Positions 23,640 to 32,617 of a DNA stretch of 64,000 nt are shown here, piece after piece. The DNA is from an uncultured Eubacteriales bacterium. Lineage in GTDB: Bacteria; Bacillota; Clostridia; Christensenellales; Borkfalkiaceae. The notes under the pieces were generated by a model. It saw only the letters and a program-made list of their open reading frames with translations. It did not search any database and had not been told where the DNA came from. Where the stretch lies: the NCBI GenBank assembly GCA_900540805.1, contig UQHL01000001.1, positions 383,107-447,106 of the forward strand, read 5' to 3'. Positions within the stretch are counted from its first letter, which is position 1. Every line of letters starts with the position of its first letter. The translations under genes were made by a program, and so were the position numbers.

Positions 23640-25904
23640 TTATTTACTACCCGACGCGGCATTCAGGGCGGCAATCACGCCCTCCATCTGCCCGCGGGTA
23701 AGTTTCATGATAGAAATAAGTCCGCGCAGGGGAACACCCGACACCAAACGCAACAACGTATCCTTTTCGGCCGCGATTCCCATGACGGAGCCGCCCGCCG
23801 CGCTCTTTTTCATCAGGCCTTCGATCCGTGCCTCGACGAAATTTCTGGTAGCGGGATTTTCGTACAATTCTCCCAGCGTCGTATCGAGATCCACTTTTAT
23901 TTTTTCCGTCTTTTCGGCCTCTTCCGTAAAACAGGTCAGGCGCAGGTCGCGCGATGAAGAACCCGCCGCAATTTCGTATTTTCCGGCCGCGATTTTCCAA
24001 TCGAAAATTTTTTCATCATAATAGGCAAACGCACGAAATCCAAGCGAAAACTCTACTTCTTTTTCTTCGCCCGCCGCAAGGCATACTTTTTCAAAGCCTT
24101 TCAGTTCACGTACGGCAAAGCCGCTTTTTCCCGTTCGGTTGCCGACGTACAGCTGCACGACTTCCTTTCCGGCTCTTTCCCCGACGTTTCTGATTTTCAT
24201 GCGCACAGTAACCCCTTTCGACGGCGTTCCCTCTGCGCTCAAGGCAGAATACTCGAATTGCGTATAACTGAGTCCGTGTCCGAAGGGGAACAAGACGGGC
24301 ATTTCTTTTTTATCATAATACCGATATCCGACGTAAATCCCTTCCGCATATCGGCAATGCCGGTTGTCCCCGGGGAAATTGAGATACGCGGGCGTATCGG
24401 CGAGCTTCAGGGGGAAGCTTTCGGGCAGTTTTCCCGAAGGGTTGACCGCGCCGAACAATACGTCCGCCGTCGCTTCTCCTATTCCCTCGCCGCCGAGATA
24501 GGCCTCGAGGATTCCTTTCGCCTTATCCGCCCAAGGCATCTCCACCGGCGCGCCGTTATGCAGTACGACCACCGTATTCGGCTGAACCGCCGCCACCTCC
24601 TCTACCAGTCGGTTGTGTCCGTCGGGCAGCTGCAAATGCGTCCTGTCGTAGCCCTCCGACTCGAAAGAATCGGGCAGACCTATAAACAGTACCGCGGCCT
24701 CCGATTCCATGGCCAGCTTTACCGCCTCTTTGCGCAGCGCCTCGTCCTCGCGTGCGTCCGAAAGAGAATATCCGCGGGCATACGTCGGCTGCGCGTACTT
24801 TGCCGCGCTGTCGAGAGCCGCCGTACAATGGTTTGTATGAATATGCGAGCTTCCCCCGCCCTGATAGCGGGGCCGTTTTGCAAATTCCCCGATAAAGGCG
24901 ATTTTTCTTTCCCTTTTCAGAGGCAGAATCCCGTCGTCGTTTTTCAATAAAACAAGACATTCCCGCGCGGCTTCCACCGCCTTTTCATGGCCATTTACAA
25001 GATCCATGCCCGGCGCGTTCTCCTCGTCCGCTTTACATTTTGCCGCTACGCGAAGAATACGTTTCACCGCTTCGTCCAAAATTTTCTCGTCGAGCTCACC
25101 CGTCTGCACGGCCGCTGCGATCTGTTTATCGGTAAAGTCGTCGCCGCCCGGCATTTCGAGATCCAACCCTGCGGCAAGGCCTTTGACGCGATCCACTACG
25201 GCGCCCCAATCGCTCATTACAAATCCGCCAAATTTCCATTCGCCCCGTAAAATATCCGTTAAAAGGCGGCCGTTTTGCGATGCGTATTCTCCGTTTACGC
25301 GATTATAAGAGCACATTATCGTATAGGGAGAAGCCTCCTTTACGACGGTCTCGAAGCCGGAGAGATAAATCTCTCTGAAAGCGCGCTCCCCTACGTCTGC
25401 GGAAACGACCATGCGATCGGTTTCCTGATTGTTTAACGCAAAATGCTTGACGCTGACGCCCACGCCGTTGCTCTGAACGCCCTCTACGTATTCTTTCGCC
25501 AATTCTCCGCTAAGATACGGGTCTTCGGAGAAATACTCGAAATTGCGGCCGCACAACGGCGTCCTTTTAATATTCATCGCAGGTCCCAGCAGCACGGAAA
25601 CCCCTTCAGCCAAACATTCTTTCCCTAAGGTTTCCCCGATGTTATAGGATAATTCCCGATCAAACGATGCCGCGGTGGCACACGCCGCCGGAAAACACAC
25701 CGCTGCAATGCTGCCGTTGATTCCGAGATTGTCGCTCTCCTCCCTCTGCGTCCTAAGGCCGTGTGGGCCGTCTGAAACCATTATGGATTTTATCCCCAAC
25801 CGTTTATTCGATTTCAAATGCCATACGTCCGCACCCGAACAAAAACCTGCCTTCTCTTCTAAGGTCATCTTTTTTATGAGCGCTTCGATCTCTTTTTCTG
25901 TCAT
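23640..25904 (-). CDS. Glycoside hydrolase family 3 beta-glucosidase/beta-xylosidase
   Basis: A 754-residue cytosolic GH3 enzyme without a signal peptide. The catalytic nucleophile is Asp232 in GFVMSDWGAV. The (beta/alpha)8 domain also shows VSDGPHGLR, KHFALNNQETDR and CGRNFEYFSEDPYLSG. The second domain and a fibronectin III-like C-terminal module (VRMKIRNVGERAGKEVVQLYVGN) follow. An extra ~75-residue tail ends the protein. This layout fits beta-glucosidases, some with beta-xylosidase activity. It is the first gene of the operon GH3-lplABC-esterase and is preceded by a GGGAGGG ribosome binding site. Its promoter carries the same TTGATATAA element as the GH39 operon. Confidence 0.92.
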   Translation of the reverse strand: MTEKEIEALIKKMTLEEKAGFCSGADVWHLKSNKRLGIKSIMVSDGPHGLRTQREESDNLGINGSIAAVCFPAACATAASFDRELSYNIGETLGKECLAEGVSVLLGPAMNIKRTPLCGRNFEYFSEDPYLSGELAKEYVEGVQSNGVGVSVKHFALNNQETDRMVVSADVGERAFREIYLSGFETVVKEASPYTIMCSYNRVNGEYASQNGRLLTDILRGEWKFGGFVMSDWGAVVDRVKGLAAGLDLEMPGGDDFTDKQIAAAVQTGELDEKILDEAVKRILRVAAKCKADEENAPGMDLVNGHEKAVEAARECLVLLKNDDGILPLKRERKIAFIGEFAKRPRYQGGGSSHIHTNHCTAALDSAAKYAQPTYARGYSLSDAREDEALRKEAVKLAMESEAAVLFIGLPDSFESEGYDRTHLQLPDGHNRLVEEVAAVQPNTVVVLHNGAPVEMPWADKAKGILEAYLGGEGIGEATADVLFGAVNPSGKLPESFPLKLADTPAYLNFPGDNRHCRYAEGIYVGYRYYDKKEMPVLFPFGHGLSYTQFEYSALSAEGTPSKGVTVRMKIRNVGERAGKEVVQLYVGNRTGKSGFAVRELKGFEKVCLAAGEEKEVEFSLGFRAFAYYDEKIFDWKIAAGKYEIAAGSSSRDLRLTCFTEEAEKTEKIKVDLDTTLGELYENPATRNFVEARIEGLMKKSAAGGSVMGIAAEKDTLLRLVSGVPLRGLISIMKLTRGQMEGVIAALNAASGSK

Positions 25905-25934
25905 ATTTTCCCTCCCTTTTCTATTTGTAGTTTT

Positions 25935-25967
25935 ATTATAATCTAAAGTTTTTTCTTTTTATATCAA
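25935..25967 (-). promoter_or_regulatory. Activator-type promoter of the GH3-transporter operon
   Basis: TATAAT with TTGATATAAA placed exactly 21 bp upstream and no normal -35, the same geometry as the GH39 promoter. Two further TTGATAT-like sites lie upstream: AATTGATATTAA (minus strand, 25978-25989) and TTATATTGATT (minus strand, 26019-26029). Confidence 0.6.
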
Positions 25968-26262
25968 ATTTTCCCTATTAATATCAATTTATCCGACTTA
26001 TTTCTATGGAAAAATAAAAATCAATATAAGCGTTATATGGTCCCTTTCAAGAAAGAATCTTCCTTTTTTCGAGAATTTTTTCTAAATCCATTCCACTGAA
26101 CCTCCATAATGAAATTTAAGCGTTGCTTTCAACCCAACTGCTTTTAGCGATATTTACAGCGATTTTTACAAAACCGCAAGCTGTACGCCGTTAAGGTTAG
26201 CTTCTTACTGAAAATAAACCTCACCGGGCTTTAACTTCCGAAGCATACTCAATTAAACAATT

Positions 26263-26295
26263 AAAAAAAGCCCCGATAATTCGGAGCTTTATAAA
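26263..26295 (-). terminator. Secondary terminator downstream of the restriction operon
   Basis: AAAGCCCCGA pairs with TCGGAGCTTT (one mismatch) around a four-base loop, with T on the minus strand. Confidence 0.6.
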
Positions 26296-26394
26296 AATCC
26301 TCATTTCCGCCTGTCAAGGGACATATATCTCTCTTCGGGTGTATTTTTTGTCTATATATTTATGAAAATAGGCCAAAAATGCCGTTTTTCAAGC

Positions 26395-26420
26395 AAAAAA
26401 GCCCCAAAAGGGGCTTTTTT
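26395..26420. terminator. Main terminator downstream of hsdR
   Basis: AAAAAAGCCCC, AAAA loop, GGGGCTTTTTT: a compact bidirectional terminator about 270 bp after the hsdR stop codon. Confidence 0.85.
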
Positions 26421-26688
26421 CATGTCAAAGGACTACAAAAAAGATTTTTTTACAATTTTTCATAGGTAACGAACTCTCACAGTTTTCCTAATATTTTTAC
26501 GCTATTAAACCGATTAGTCATCTCTTTATAAGCCAATAAATTGAAATATATTATTTTTTAAGAAAATTTTTAGTTGCTCACTGCTATTTCCTTACAAGCC
26601 AGCCTCAAAATTTTTTCGGTTTTAGACGGCAAAAAAATCCGTCCCCAATATAGTCCGATGAAATAGGAATTATTTTGAATAAAGCGTA

Positions 26689-29600
26689 TTATCCTATGCC
26701 GAAAAACCGTTCAAAAAATTGCAGAAGCCTTTCAATTACGGTTTCCTTTTTCTTATCTCGCACCCCGTCGAATCTCGTCATTGCCGGCAGAATTTTATCC
26801 ACGTCCGTACCCGTCGTTTTCATAATACCGTCGTGAAACGAACGCTCGACAAATTTTCGCGTTTCGTCGTTTTTCAGCTTTTCTTCCGCAATGATAACGG
26901 CAAGTTCTGCTTCCTTTTGCTTTATGACAAATTCGCGCCATTCCAATAAAACGTCGTCCACGTCGTTGATACCTGCGATAAAGGTTTCGATAAGAGCTTT
27001 TTTGCTCCGAAGTTCCAAACTCGAATCGATGGCTTTATGGATTGAGACGAGAATTTCCTTATCCTCCTGATGTCCGTCGTGATATTTTTTGACCAGCAAA
27101 AGAATATAGTCGATGTTGATTTCCACCTGCTTGATGAGCTCGACTTCAAATACGATGTCATCCGTAATATCTTCTTTTTCGTTCTCCTTGCGCCTGTTCC
27201 TCCACTCGTCGTAAAGATCATTGTATCGTCCCTGATAGTCCTGCATATCGCGTTCGGACAGAATGTCATTCCCCGAAAATTCGTCGAAAGCGGAAAGAAT
27301 GTTCCGCATTCGTAAAATAGCGCCGAACAACCCGATAAAATCTTTCTGCGCCCGTTCGCCGATAATCTGCGGTTCGCAAAGAGGATATTCGCTTTGCAGT
27401 TCGTCTATCAATCCGATATATCCCGGCTGCTCCTCATCACCGTAATAATAATCTTTGTAGCCTTTGAGTACGCAGATTCCCCCCGCGTCCTTGTCGCCAA
27501 AGAGCGCAATGGCATCGTCCGTGCGTTTTTGCAGGTTACGGAAACATACGATATTGCCAAACGTCTTGATGGAATTCAAGATTCGGTTGGTTCTCGAAAA
27601 CGCCTGCACGAGACCGTGCTGCTTCAAATTTTTATCCACCCAAAGGGTGTTGAGCGTGGTGGCGTCAAACCCCGTTAAAAACATGTTCACGACGATTAGC
27701 AAGTCAATTTCGCGGTTCTTCATACGCAGCGAAATGTCTTTGTAATAGTTCTGAAATTTATCGCTCGAAGTGTCGTAGTTGGTGCGGAACATTTCGTTAT
27801 AGTCGCGGATTGCGCTTTCCAAAAAGTCGCGAGAGGTACTGTCGAGCGCGGACGTATCTTCCGAATTTTCCTCTCCCAAAAGCCCGCCCCCTTCTTCTTC
27901 GTTGGCGGCATAGCTGAATATCGCGGCGATTTTCAGCTTCTTGCTCGGGTTTTCACTCATCTGACGCCGGAACTCGTTGTAATAGAGTTTTGCAGCGACG
28001 ATCGACGAAACGCAGAAAATAGAATTGAACCCCGAAAGCCGCAATTTCTGTTTGATTTTCTCGACCGCTTTTGCGTCTTTTGTCTTAACGACTTCTGATA
28101 TATTGGTAAGCGCGTTGAAGGTATAACTTTTTTCGTTACGATATGTTTTGCGGTTGAAGTTCGTCAAAATATAATCGACAATATCATGAATGCGTTTCGG
28201 CGCGTTAAACGCCTTTTCCCGGTCGATGTCGGTAACCTGCTTGTCGTCAATATCGGGTTCTTTATCCATCGTTTTGATATAATCAATACGGAAGGGCAGG
28301 ACGTTTTTGTCGTTGATGGCGTTGACAATGGTATAGGTATGCAACTTTGCCCCAAACGCCTGCTCGGTGGTTTTTAAGTTCGCGTGTTTTGTTCCCGCGT
28401 TTGCGTTGGCGGCAAAGATCGGCGTTCCGGTAAACCCGAATAAATGATACTTTTTGAAAGATTTAATGATGGCAACGTGCATATCGCCGAACTGACTGCG
28501 GTGGCACTCGTCGAAGATGATGACGACGTGTTTTTCGAAGACGGGATGCCCCTTGTATTTTTTAATGAAGACGTCGAGTTTTTGAATGGTGGTGATAATA
28601 ATTCGCGCGTTCGCATCTTCGAGTTGTCTTTTAAGAACGGCGGTGGAAGTATTGCTATTCGCCGCGCCCTTTTGGAAGCGGTCGTATTCCTTCATGGTCT
28701 GATAGTCCAGGTCTTTTCGGTCGACCACAAACAAAACCTTGTCGATATATCCCAATGCGGTCGCCAGCTGCGCCGTTTTGAAGGAAGTCAACGTTTTACC
28801 GCTGCCCGTCGTGTGCCAGATATAGCCCCCGCCGGCTATCGTGCCGTACTGCTTATAATTGTTGGACACCTCGATTTTATTTAATATCTTTTCCGTCGCC
28901 GCAATCTGATACGGCCGCATCACGAGAAGCATATTCTCCGCAGAAAATACGCAATATTTCGCAAGAATGTTAAGAAGCGTATGTTTGGAAAAGAATGTTT
29001 TGGTGAAGTCGATCAGATCGGGAATGACGCGGTTGTTCGCGTCCGCCCAAAACGAAGTAAACTCGAAACTGTTGCTCGTCCGCTGTTTTTTAGCGCCCTG
29101 CGCTTTTTTCGAGTCCCGGATATGGTTTTCGCGCGTGGTATTGCTGTAATATTTGGTATGCGTTCCGTTAGAAATGACGAAGATCTGCACATACTCGAAA
29201 AGCCCGCTGGCCGCCCAAAAACTGTCGCGCTGATAGCGGTTGATTTGGTTGAACGCTTCTCGGATCGCCACGCCCCGGCGTTTGAGCTCGATATGTACAA
29301 GGGGCAGCCCGTTAACAAGGACGGTAACGTCGTAACGGTTTTTATAAGTTCCCGCGTTGTTTTCGTATTGGTTGATGACTTGCAGCGTGTTGGCGTGTAT
29401 ATCGATTTTGTTGATCAGGGCGATGTTTTTGGTGAGTCCGTCGTCTCGTTTGAAATTAATGCGGCTGTCGCCTTCCTGTATTTTTCGCGTCTTTTCGGTG
29501 ATGCCCTCGTTCGCATTGGCGAGATGTACCGTAAAGAATCGCTTCCATTCGGCGTCGGTGAACCGAATCCCGTTCAGGCTTTCGAGCTGTTTGCGTAAAT

Positions 29601-29784
29601 TTGTAATCAAGTCCGCTTCGGTATGGATAGGCAAATATTCGTATCCCTGCGTTTTTAGGAGCGCAATAAATTCCCGCTCCAAATCCGTTTCGCTTTGATA
29701 AGCGTCGCTGCGAACGGCACTCGATGTATATTCCGCCACCACTGTGCTTTCCTTCGATTGCGTTACGATGTTGTATGTATTCAT
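26689..29784 (-). CDS. hsdR: Type I restriction endonuclease subunit R (EcoR124-like)
   Basis: The 1031-residue motor and nuclease subunit, which translocates and cleaves unmethylated DNA. The PD-(D/E)xK nuclease is Asp152 in RYDVTVLVNG with Glu166-x-Lys168 in HIELKRR, almost the numbering of EcoR124I (151, 165, 167), followed by a Q-x-x-x-Y motif (QINRY). The superfamily 2 helicase shows Walker A TTGSGKT (325-331), DECH (425-428), FTGTP and the later GFDATTLNTLWVDKNL and QAFSRTNRI motifs. The helical C-terminus should bind HsdM. Length and motifs place it in the IC-like branch. It is the last gene of the operon. Confidence 0.96.
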   Translation of the reverse strand: MNTYNIVTQSKESTVVAEYTSSAVRSDAYQSETDLEREFIALLKTQGYEYLPIHTEADLITNLRKQLESLNGIRFTDAEWKRFFTVHLANANEGITEKTRKIQEGDSRINFKRDDGLTKNIALINKIDIHANTLQVINQYENNAGTYKNRYDVTVLVNGLPLVHIELKRRGVAIREAFNQINRYQRDSFWAASGLFEYVQIFVISNGTHTKYYSNTTRENHIRDSKKAQGAKKQRTSNSFEFTSFWADANNRVIPDLIDFTKTFFSKHTLLNILAKYCVFSAENMLLVMRPYQIAATEKILNKIEVSNNYKQYGTIAGGGYIWHTTGSGKTLTSFKTAQLATALGYIDKVLFVVDRKDLDYQTMKEYDRFQKGAANSNTSTAVLKRQLEDANARIIITTIQKLDVFIKKYKGHPVFEKHVVIIFDECHRSQFGDMHVAIIKSFKKYHLFGFTGTPIFAANANAGTKHANLKTTEQAFGAKLHTYTIVNAINDKNVLPFRIDYIKTMDKEPDIDDKQVTDIDREKAFNAPKRIHDIVDYILTNFNRKTYRNEKSYTFNALTNISEVVKTKDAKAVEKIKQKLRLSGFNSIFCVSSIVAAKLYYNEFRRQMSENPSKKLKIAAIFSYAANEEEGGGLLGEENSEDTSALDSTSRDFLESAIRDYNEMFRTNYDTSSDKFQNYYKDISLRMKNREIDLLIVVNMFLTGFDATTLNTLWVDKNLKQHGLVQAFSRTNRILNSIKTFGNIVCFRNLQKRTDDAIALFGDKDAGGICVLKGYKDYYYGDEEQPGYIGLIDELQSEYPLCEPQIIGERAQKDFIGLFGAILRMRNILSAFDEFSGNDILSERDMQDYQGRYNDLYDEWRNRRKENEKEDITDDIVFEVELIKQVEINIDYILLLVKKYHDGHQEDKEILVSIHKAIDSSLELRSKKALIETFIAGINDVDDVLLEWREFVIKQKEAELAVIIAEEKLKNDETRKFVERSFHDGIMKTTGTDVDKILPAMTRFDGVRDKKKETVIERLLQFFERFFGIG

Positions 29785-29797
29785 ATTCTCAACCTCA

Positions 29798-30427
29798 TTA
29801 TTTTACAATGGCAATAATGGCTATAATCACGGAAAAGATAGAAAGAATTGAAGTAAATAATCCAAAAATCAAATTGAAATCGTTTAGTTTATCTATCTCA
29901 ATCTTCGCCATTCTAAACAATTGTGCAAATATAAAAGTTATAAAAGCAACAAGAACTAACATACAACTACCATACCAGGACATAGGAGTTACGTTAGTAA
30001 GTATATATTGTAATGGAACGCAAGCTATAAAGAATAAAGATGCACAAAATAGAGAAATACTGGCGAGCCAAAATGCTATATAGGTAAACATTTTTATAAG
30101 TAAAAATGTTGCTCGTGTACCTTTTATATTTCGGGAGCGCATAAATAAAATATTAAAAAATACTTTCGCTCTATTAAAAAAAGATTTAATTATTCGTTTA
30201 GGCTGTTTTTCAGCTGAATAATCTTTATAACCAACCCTTTGAGTGAATGACGCTTGTTCGGTTTCAGCTTTTTCTTGTGCTTCCTGCTCTTTTCGCTTAT
30301 CATATTCCAATAATGCATTCGTAATAATGCTTGTAAGCATTTTCTCGTTCATATTATTTGCAGGAAAATTTTCTGTTTTTTGTATCCCTGTTTGCCTTTG
30401 GGCTTGTCTTTTCCTCTTAGCCACCAA
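29798..30427 (-). CDS. Membrane protein of unknown function inside the restriction operon
   Basis: About 209 residues. Residues 1-100 are charged and partly coiled-coil (YDKRKEQEAQEKAETEQ), and probably cytosolic. Three hydrophobic segments follow (about 108-137, 150-171 and 186-208). The start codon is TTG (or GTG three bases later), with GGAG upstream, and overlaps the hsdS stop by about 11 bases, so it is translationally coupled to hsdS. hsdR begins 13 bp after it. Type I systems do not normally encode a membrane protein here. It could be an accessory defence or membrane-targeting factor; nothing in the sequence gives a function. Confidence 0.75.
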   Translation of the reverse strand: MVAKRKRQAQRQTGIQKTENFPANNMNEKMLTSIITNALLEYDKRKEQEAQEKAETEQASFTQRVGYKDYSAEKQPKRIIKSFFNRAKVFFNILFMRSRNIKGTRATFLLIKMFTYIAFWLASISLFCASLFFIACVPLQYILTNVTPMSWYGSCMLVLVAFITFIFAQLFRMAKIEIDKLNDFNLIFGLFTSILSIFSVIIAIIAIVK

Positions 30428-31613
30428 TCGCTTTCTCCTTAAATGTCAAAAGTTTATCCCGATAGTATTCGTACTGTTTTTGCCGCGCTTCGATTTCGGC
30501 AGGGAGACCTTCGGAAAGGTCGTTGCACAGTTTATCAAAGCGGTCGAGTATGGCAACAATGCGTTTCTGTTCTTCAAGAGGGGGAACAGGGACTATAACA
30601 TTCCCTATTGCGCCTGTATTAAACTGTGGTTGTCCACCCGTAGATACAAGGTTGTTCGCTTGATCCCAATACAAAGAGGTTTTTGAGAAGTGCCAATAGA
30701 ATCGATTCAATATTCTATTGCTACTTAATTCAATTTTAATTAAGAATGATGCGTATATTGCGGGCTCATTATTGTCAAAGTATAAAGTTTTTCCAAACGT
30801 TGCTCCTGTACGAGCCATTACCAAATCGCCCTTTTTTAATAAGTAACGACGGTTATTTTCAGATAAATTCAAAAACTTTTTATCCTGTTGCTTTAAGCGA
30901 CCTGATTCATCTATGTCCGTTATCCTAATATAACGCACATTTCCACTATCTTTCGCTTTATCAGTAAAGCCGTATACAAACCTTGCTAAATCTTTTACTT
31001 TAATATAGGAAATTTGGTTACTTTGTGTAAGCAATTTATTGCAAAAATAGTTATACTGTTTTTTTCTTGCTGTAAGCTCTGCTGTAAGCTCTGCTGTAAG
31101 CTCTGCTGTAAGCTCTGTAAAATTGTCCAAAATACGGACAATTTCTCGTTGCACCTCAATCGGCGGCAGGGGAATTTTGAACTCTTCAGTAATTGCCAAG
31201 GATATTTGTGGTAAAGAGCCCCTCCCTGCTGCACATTCTTTAAAAAAATTTACCGAATTTTTAAAAACATAATACAAGTATTTTACTTCTACTTTATCAT
31301 TGGCTGTGTATGCCCACATTTCATTTTTAAATGTAAATGGTTTCTCATAGTAAATGAAGTCAACAACGCCTCTTGATTGGACCAACACAGCAGGAACCTT
31401 GACAATATTAGCATTGGGGATGTCTTTTTCGTTTGCATTTATAACTGTTTTCCCACCTGCAAAGACCTTTATTGTTCCATTTCTATCCCCTATCTCTTTC
31501 ATTTTCCCTGCGGTTATAGAAGTTCCTTTTAAACGTTTAAAACAATCTTTAACCTGTTTGCATTTCACTCCGTTCGGACAAAGTTTTTTTATCAGTTCTT
31601 TAAGTTGATTCAT
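30417..31613 (-). CDS. hsdS: Type I restriction specificity subunit S, with ELTA repeats
   Basis: 398 residues with two target-recognition domains (about 1-150 and 195-345), each followed by a conserved helical spacer. The first ends LPPIEVQREIVRILDNF and the second PVPPLEEQKRIVAILDRF. Each TRD should recognise one half of a bipartite DNA target. The central spacer contains four tandem ELTA repeats (residues 167-182) encoded by four perfect 12-bp units. In the EcoR124I/EcoDXXI family, the number of such TAEL repeats sets the distance between half-sites (two versus three repeats changes N6 to N7). The gene therefore appears able to change specificity by repeat slippage. It overlaps the next gene. 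Confidence 0.94.
   Translation of the reverse strand: MNQLKELIKKLCPNGVKCKQVKDCFKRLKGTSITAGKMKEIGDRNGTIKVFAGGKTVINANEKDIPNANIVKVPAVLVQSRGVVDFIYYEKPFTFKNEMWAYTANDKVEVKYLYYVFKNSVNFFKECAAGRGSLPQISLAITEEFKIPLPPIEVQREIVRILDNFTELTAELTAELTAELTARKKQYNYFCNKLLTQSNQISYIKVKDLARFVYGFTDKAKDSGNVRYIRITDIDESGRLKQQDKKFLNLSENNRRYLLKKGDLVMARTGATFGKTLYFDNNEPAIYASFLIKIELSSNRILNRFYWHFSKTSLYWDQANNLVSTGGQPQFNTGAIGNVIVPVPPLEEQKRIVAILDRFDKLCNDLSEGLPAEIEARQKQYEYYRDKLLTFKEKAIGG
31068..31115. repeat. hsdS: Four tandem 12-bp repeats in hsdS spacer
   Basis: The unit TGCTGTAAGCTC (plus strand) is repeated four times without a mismatch. It encodes (ELTA)4 on the minus strand. Gain or loss of a unit keeps the frame and changes spacer length by four residues. 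Confidence 0.97.
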
Positions 31614-31669
31614 TGATTATTCCTTTTACTCATTTTCCTTGTGGTTTCATTGTAATCACTACTTTCTGA

Positions 31670-32614
31670 TTATCCGATCTCGTTTTTTGAACTAATATTA
31701 TACATCGAAGATATTCTATTTACCGTTAGAGACCCAATTATGAAATCCCACGGCAATAATTTTAATAAGTATGGAATGCTATCTATTTTAATAATCTCGA
31801 ATTTTTTTACTGGATTACAATAGGAAGCCGCAAGCCCTTTTTGGTTTTCATCTCGCACAAAATCTGTATAGCAGTAAATAATATATTTGATTTTATTTCT
31901 AAAACTATAAAAGTAGTTTAATAATTTTTTATCCCTACTCAAGCGATAGCACATGAAAGATTGTTGTTTACGTAAATCTCCATGGGACATCCCGTCGAGC
32001 CATTCCTCAAAAATATTTTCCAACATCGACAAAGCAAATTCGGTATTTTCTATCATTAAAATTCCTATTTCTTTGTTTCCGTTATATTTGTCCAAGCTTT
32101 CCAAATGATGAGTAAGGTTTTCTTTAACAGACTTTATAAAATAATCATGACTATGTTCAGGGTTTTGCATGGAAGAAGAACAAGAACGAACTTTTTCGAA
32201 ACTTGGAGTTTTCTCACATTGATTTATAAATTCTTTCTGCGTTTGCTTTGTTTTTCTTTCAAAATCCTTTTCATTTATAATTTGTTGTGCGCCTTTTTTT
32301 GTTTCTAAAGAAGATGTTATTTGAAAATGTTCTATAAATCCATTGTCAAATACAAAATCCGGAAACTCACTGGGCTTTCTATTCGGTTCCCATTTTCGAA
32401 GAATATTTACAATCTCTTTAACGTCTTCTTGTGTCAGTCCAAATAAATATTCATATTTAATATTAGTATAAAAAAGATAATCCTGCAAAAATTGTTCTTC
32501 TGAAACCTCCGAATAAGCTTTTCCTTTAAGGTCTTTAATCAATTTTTTATTTTGATCATAAAAAACCGACATAATGATTGTATTAAGACACTCTTTTTCT
32601 CTTTGGCCTCTCAT
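31670..32614 (-). CDS. Unknown protein between hsdM and hsdS, possible nuclease-like accessory
   Basis: 314 residues, predicted soluble. Residues 84-107 read FPDFVFDNGFIEHFQITSSL then ETKKG, a P-D-x(8)-E arrangement on two predicted strands that recalls PD-(D/E)xK nuclease folds, though the usual E-x-K is E-H-F here with lysines later. A long helical region (110-200) and a beta/alpha part with IKYIIYCYTDFV follow. It starts three bases after the hsdM stop and precedes hsdS by 56 bp, so it is co-transcribed. It is AT-rich like the rest of the island. I know no named family; a defence role is inferred from location and this motif only. Confidence 0.7.
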   Translation of the reverse strand: MRGQREKECLNTIIMSVFYDQNKKLIKDLKGKAYSEVSEEQFLQDYLFYTNIKYEYLFGLTQEDVKEIVNILRKWEPNRKPSEFPDFVFDNGFIEHFQITSSLETKKGAQQIINEKDFERKTKQTQKEFINQCEKTPSFEKVRSCSSSMQNPEHSHDYFIKSVKENLTHHLESLDKYNGNKEIGILMIENTEFALSMLENIFEEWLDGMSHGDLRKQQSFMCYRLSRDKKLLNYFYSFRNKIKYIIYCYTDFVRDENQKGLAASYCNPVKKFEIIKIDSIPYLLKLLPWDFIIGSLTVNRISSMYNISSKNEIG

Positions 32615-32617
32615 GAT

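Larger units (their letters stand above)
26041..26688. other. AT-rich intergenic region without a recognised gene
   Basis: About 650 bp between the GH3 promoter and the end of hsdR. I see no open reading frame with a start signal and no recognisable RNA gene. It contains two terminators that face the hsdR transcript. Confidence 0.6.

Noticed and set aside
31068..31115. Tandem repeats considered as a CRISPR array
   Set aside because: Units are 12 bp, contiguous, in frame inside hsdS, with no spacers.
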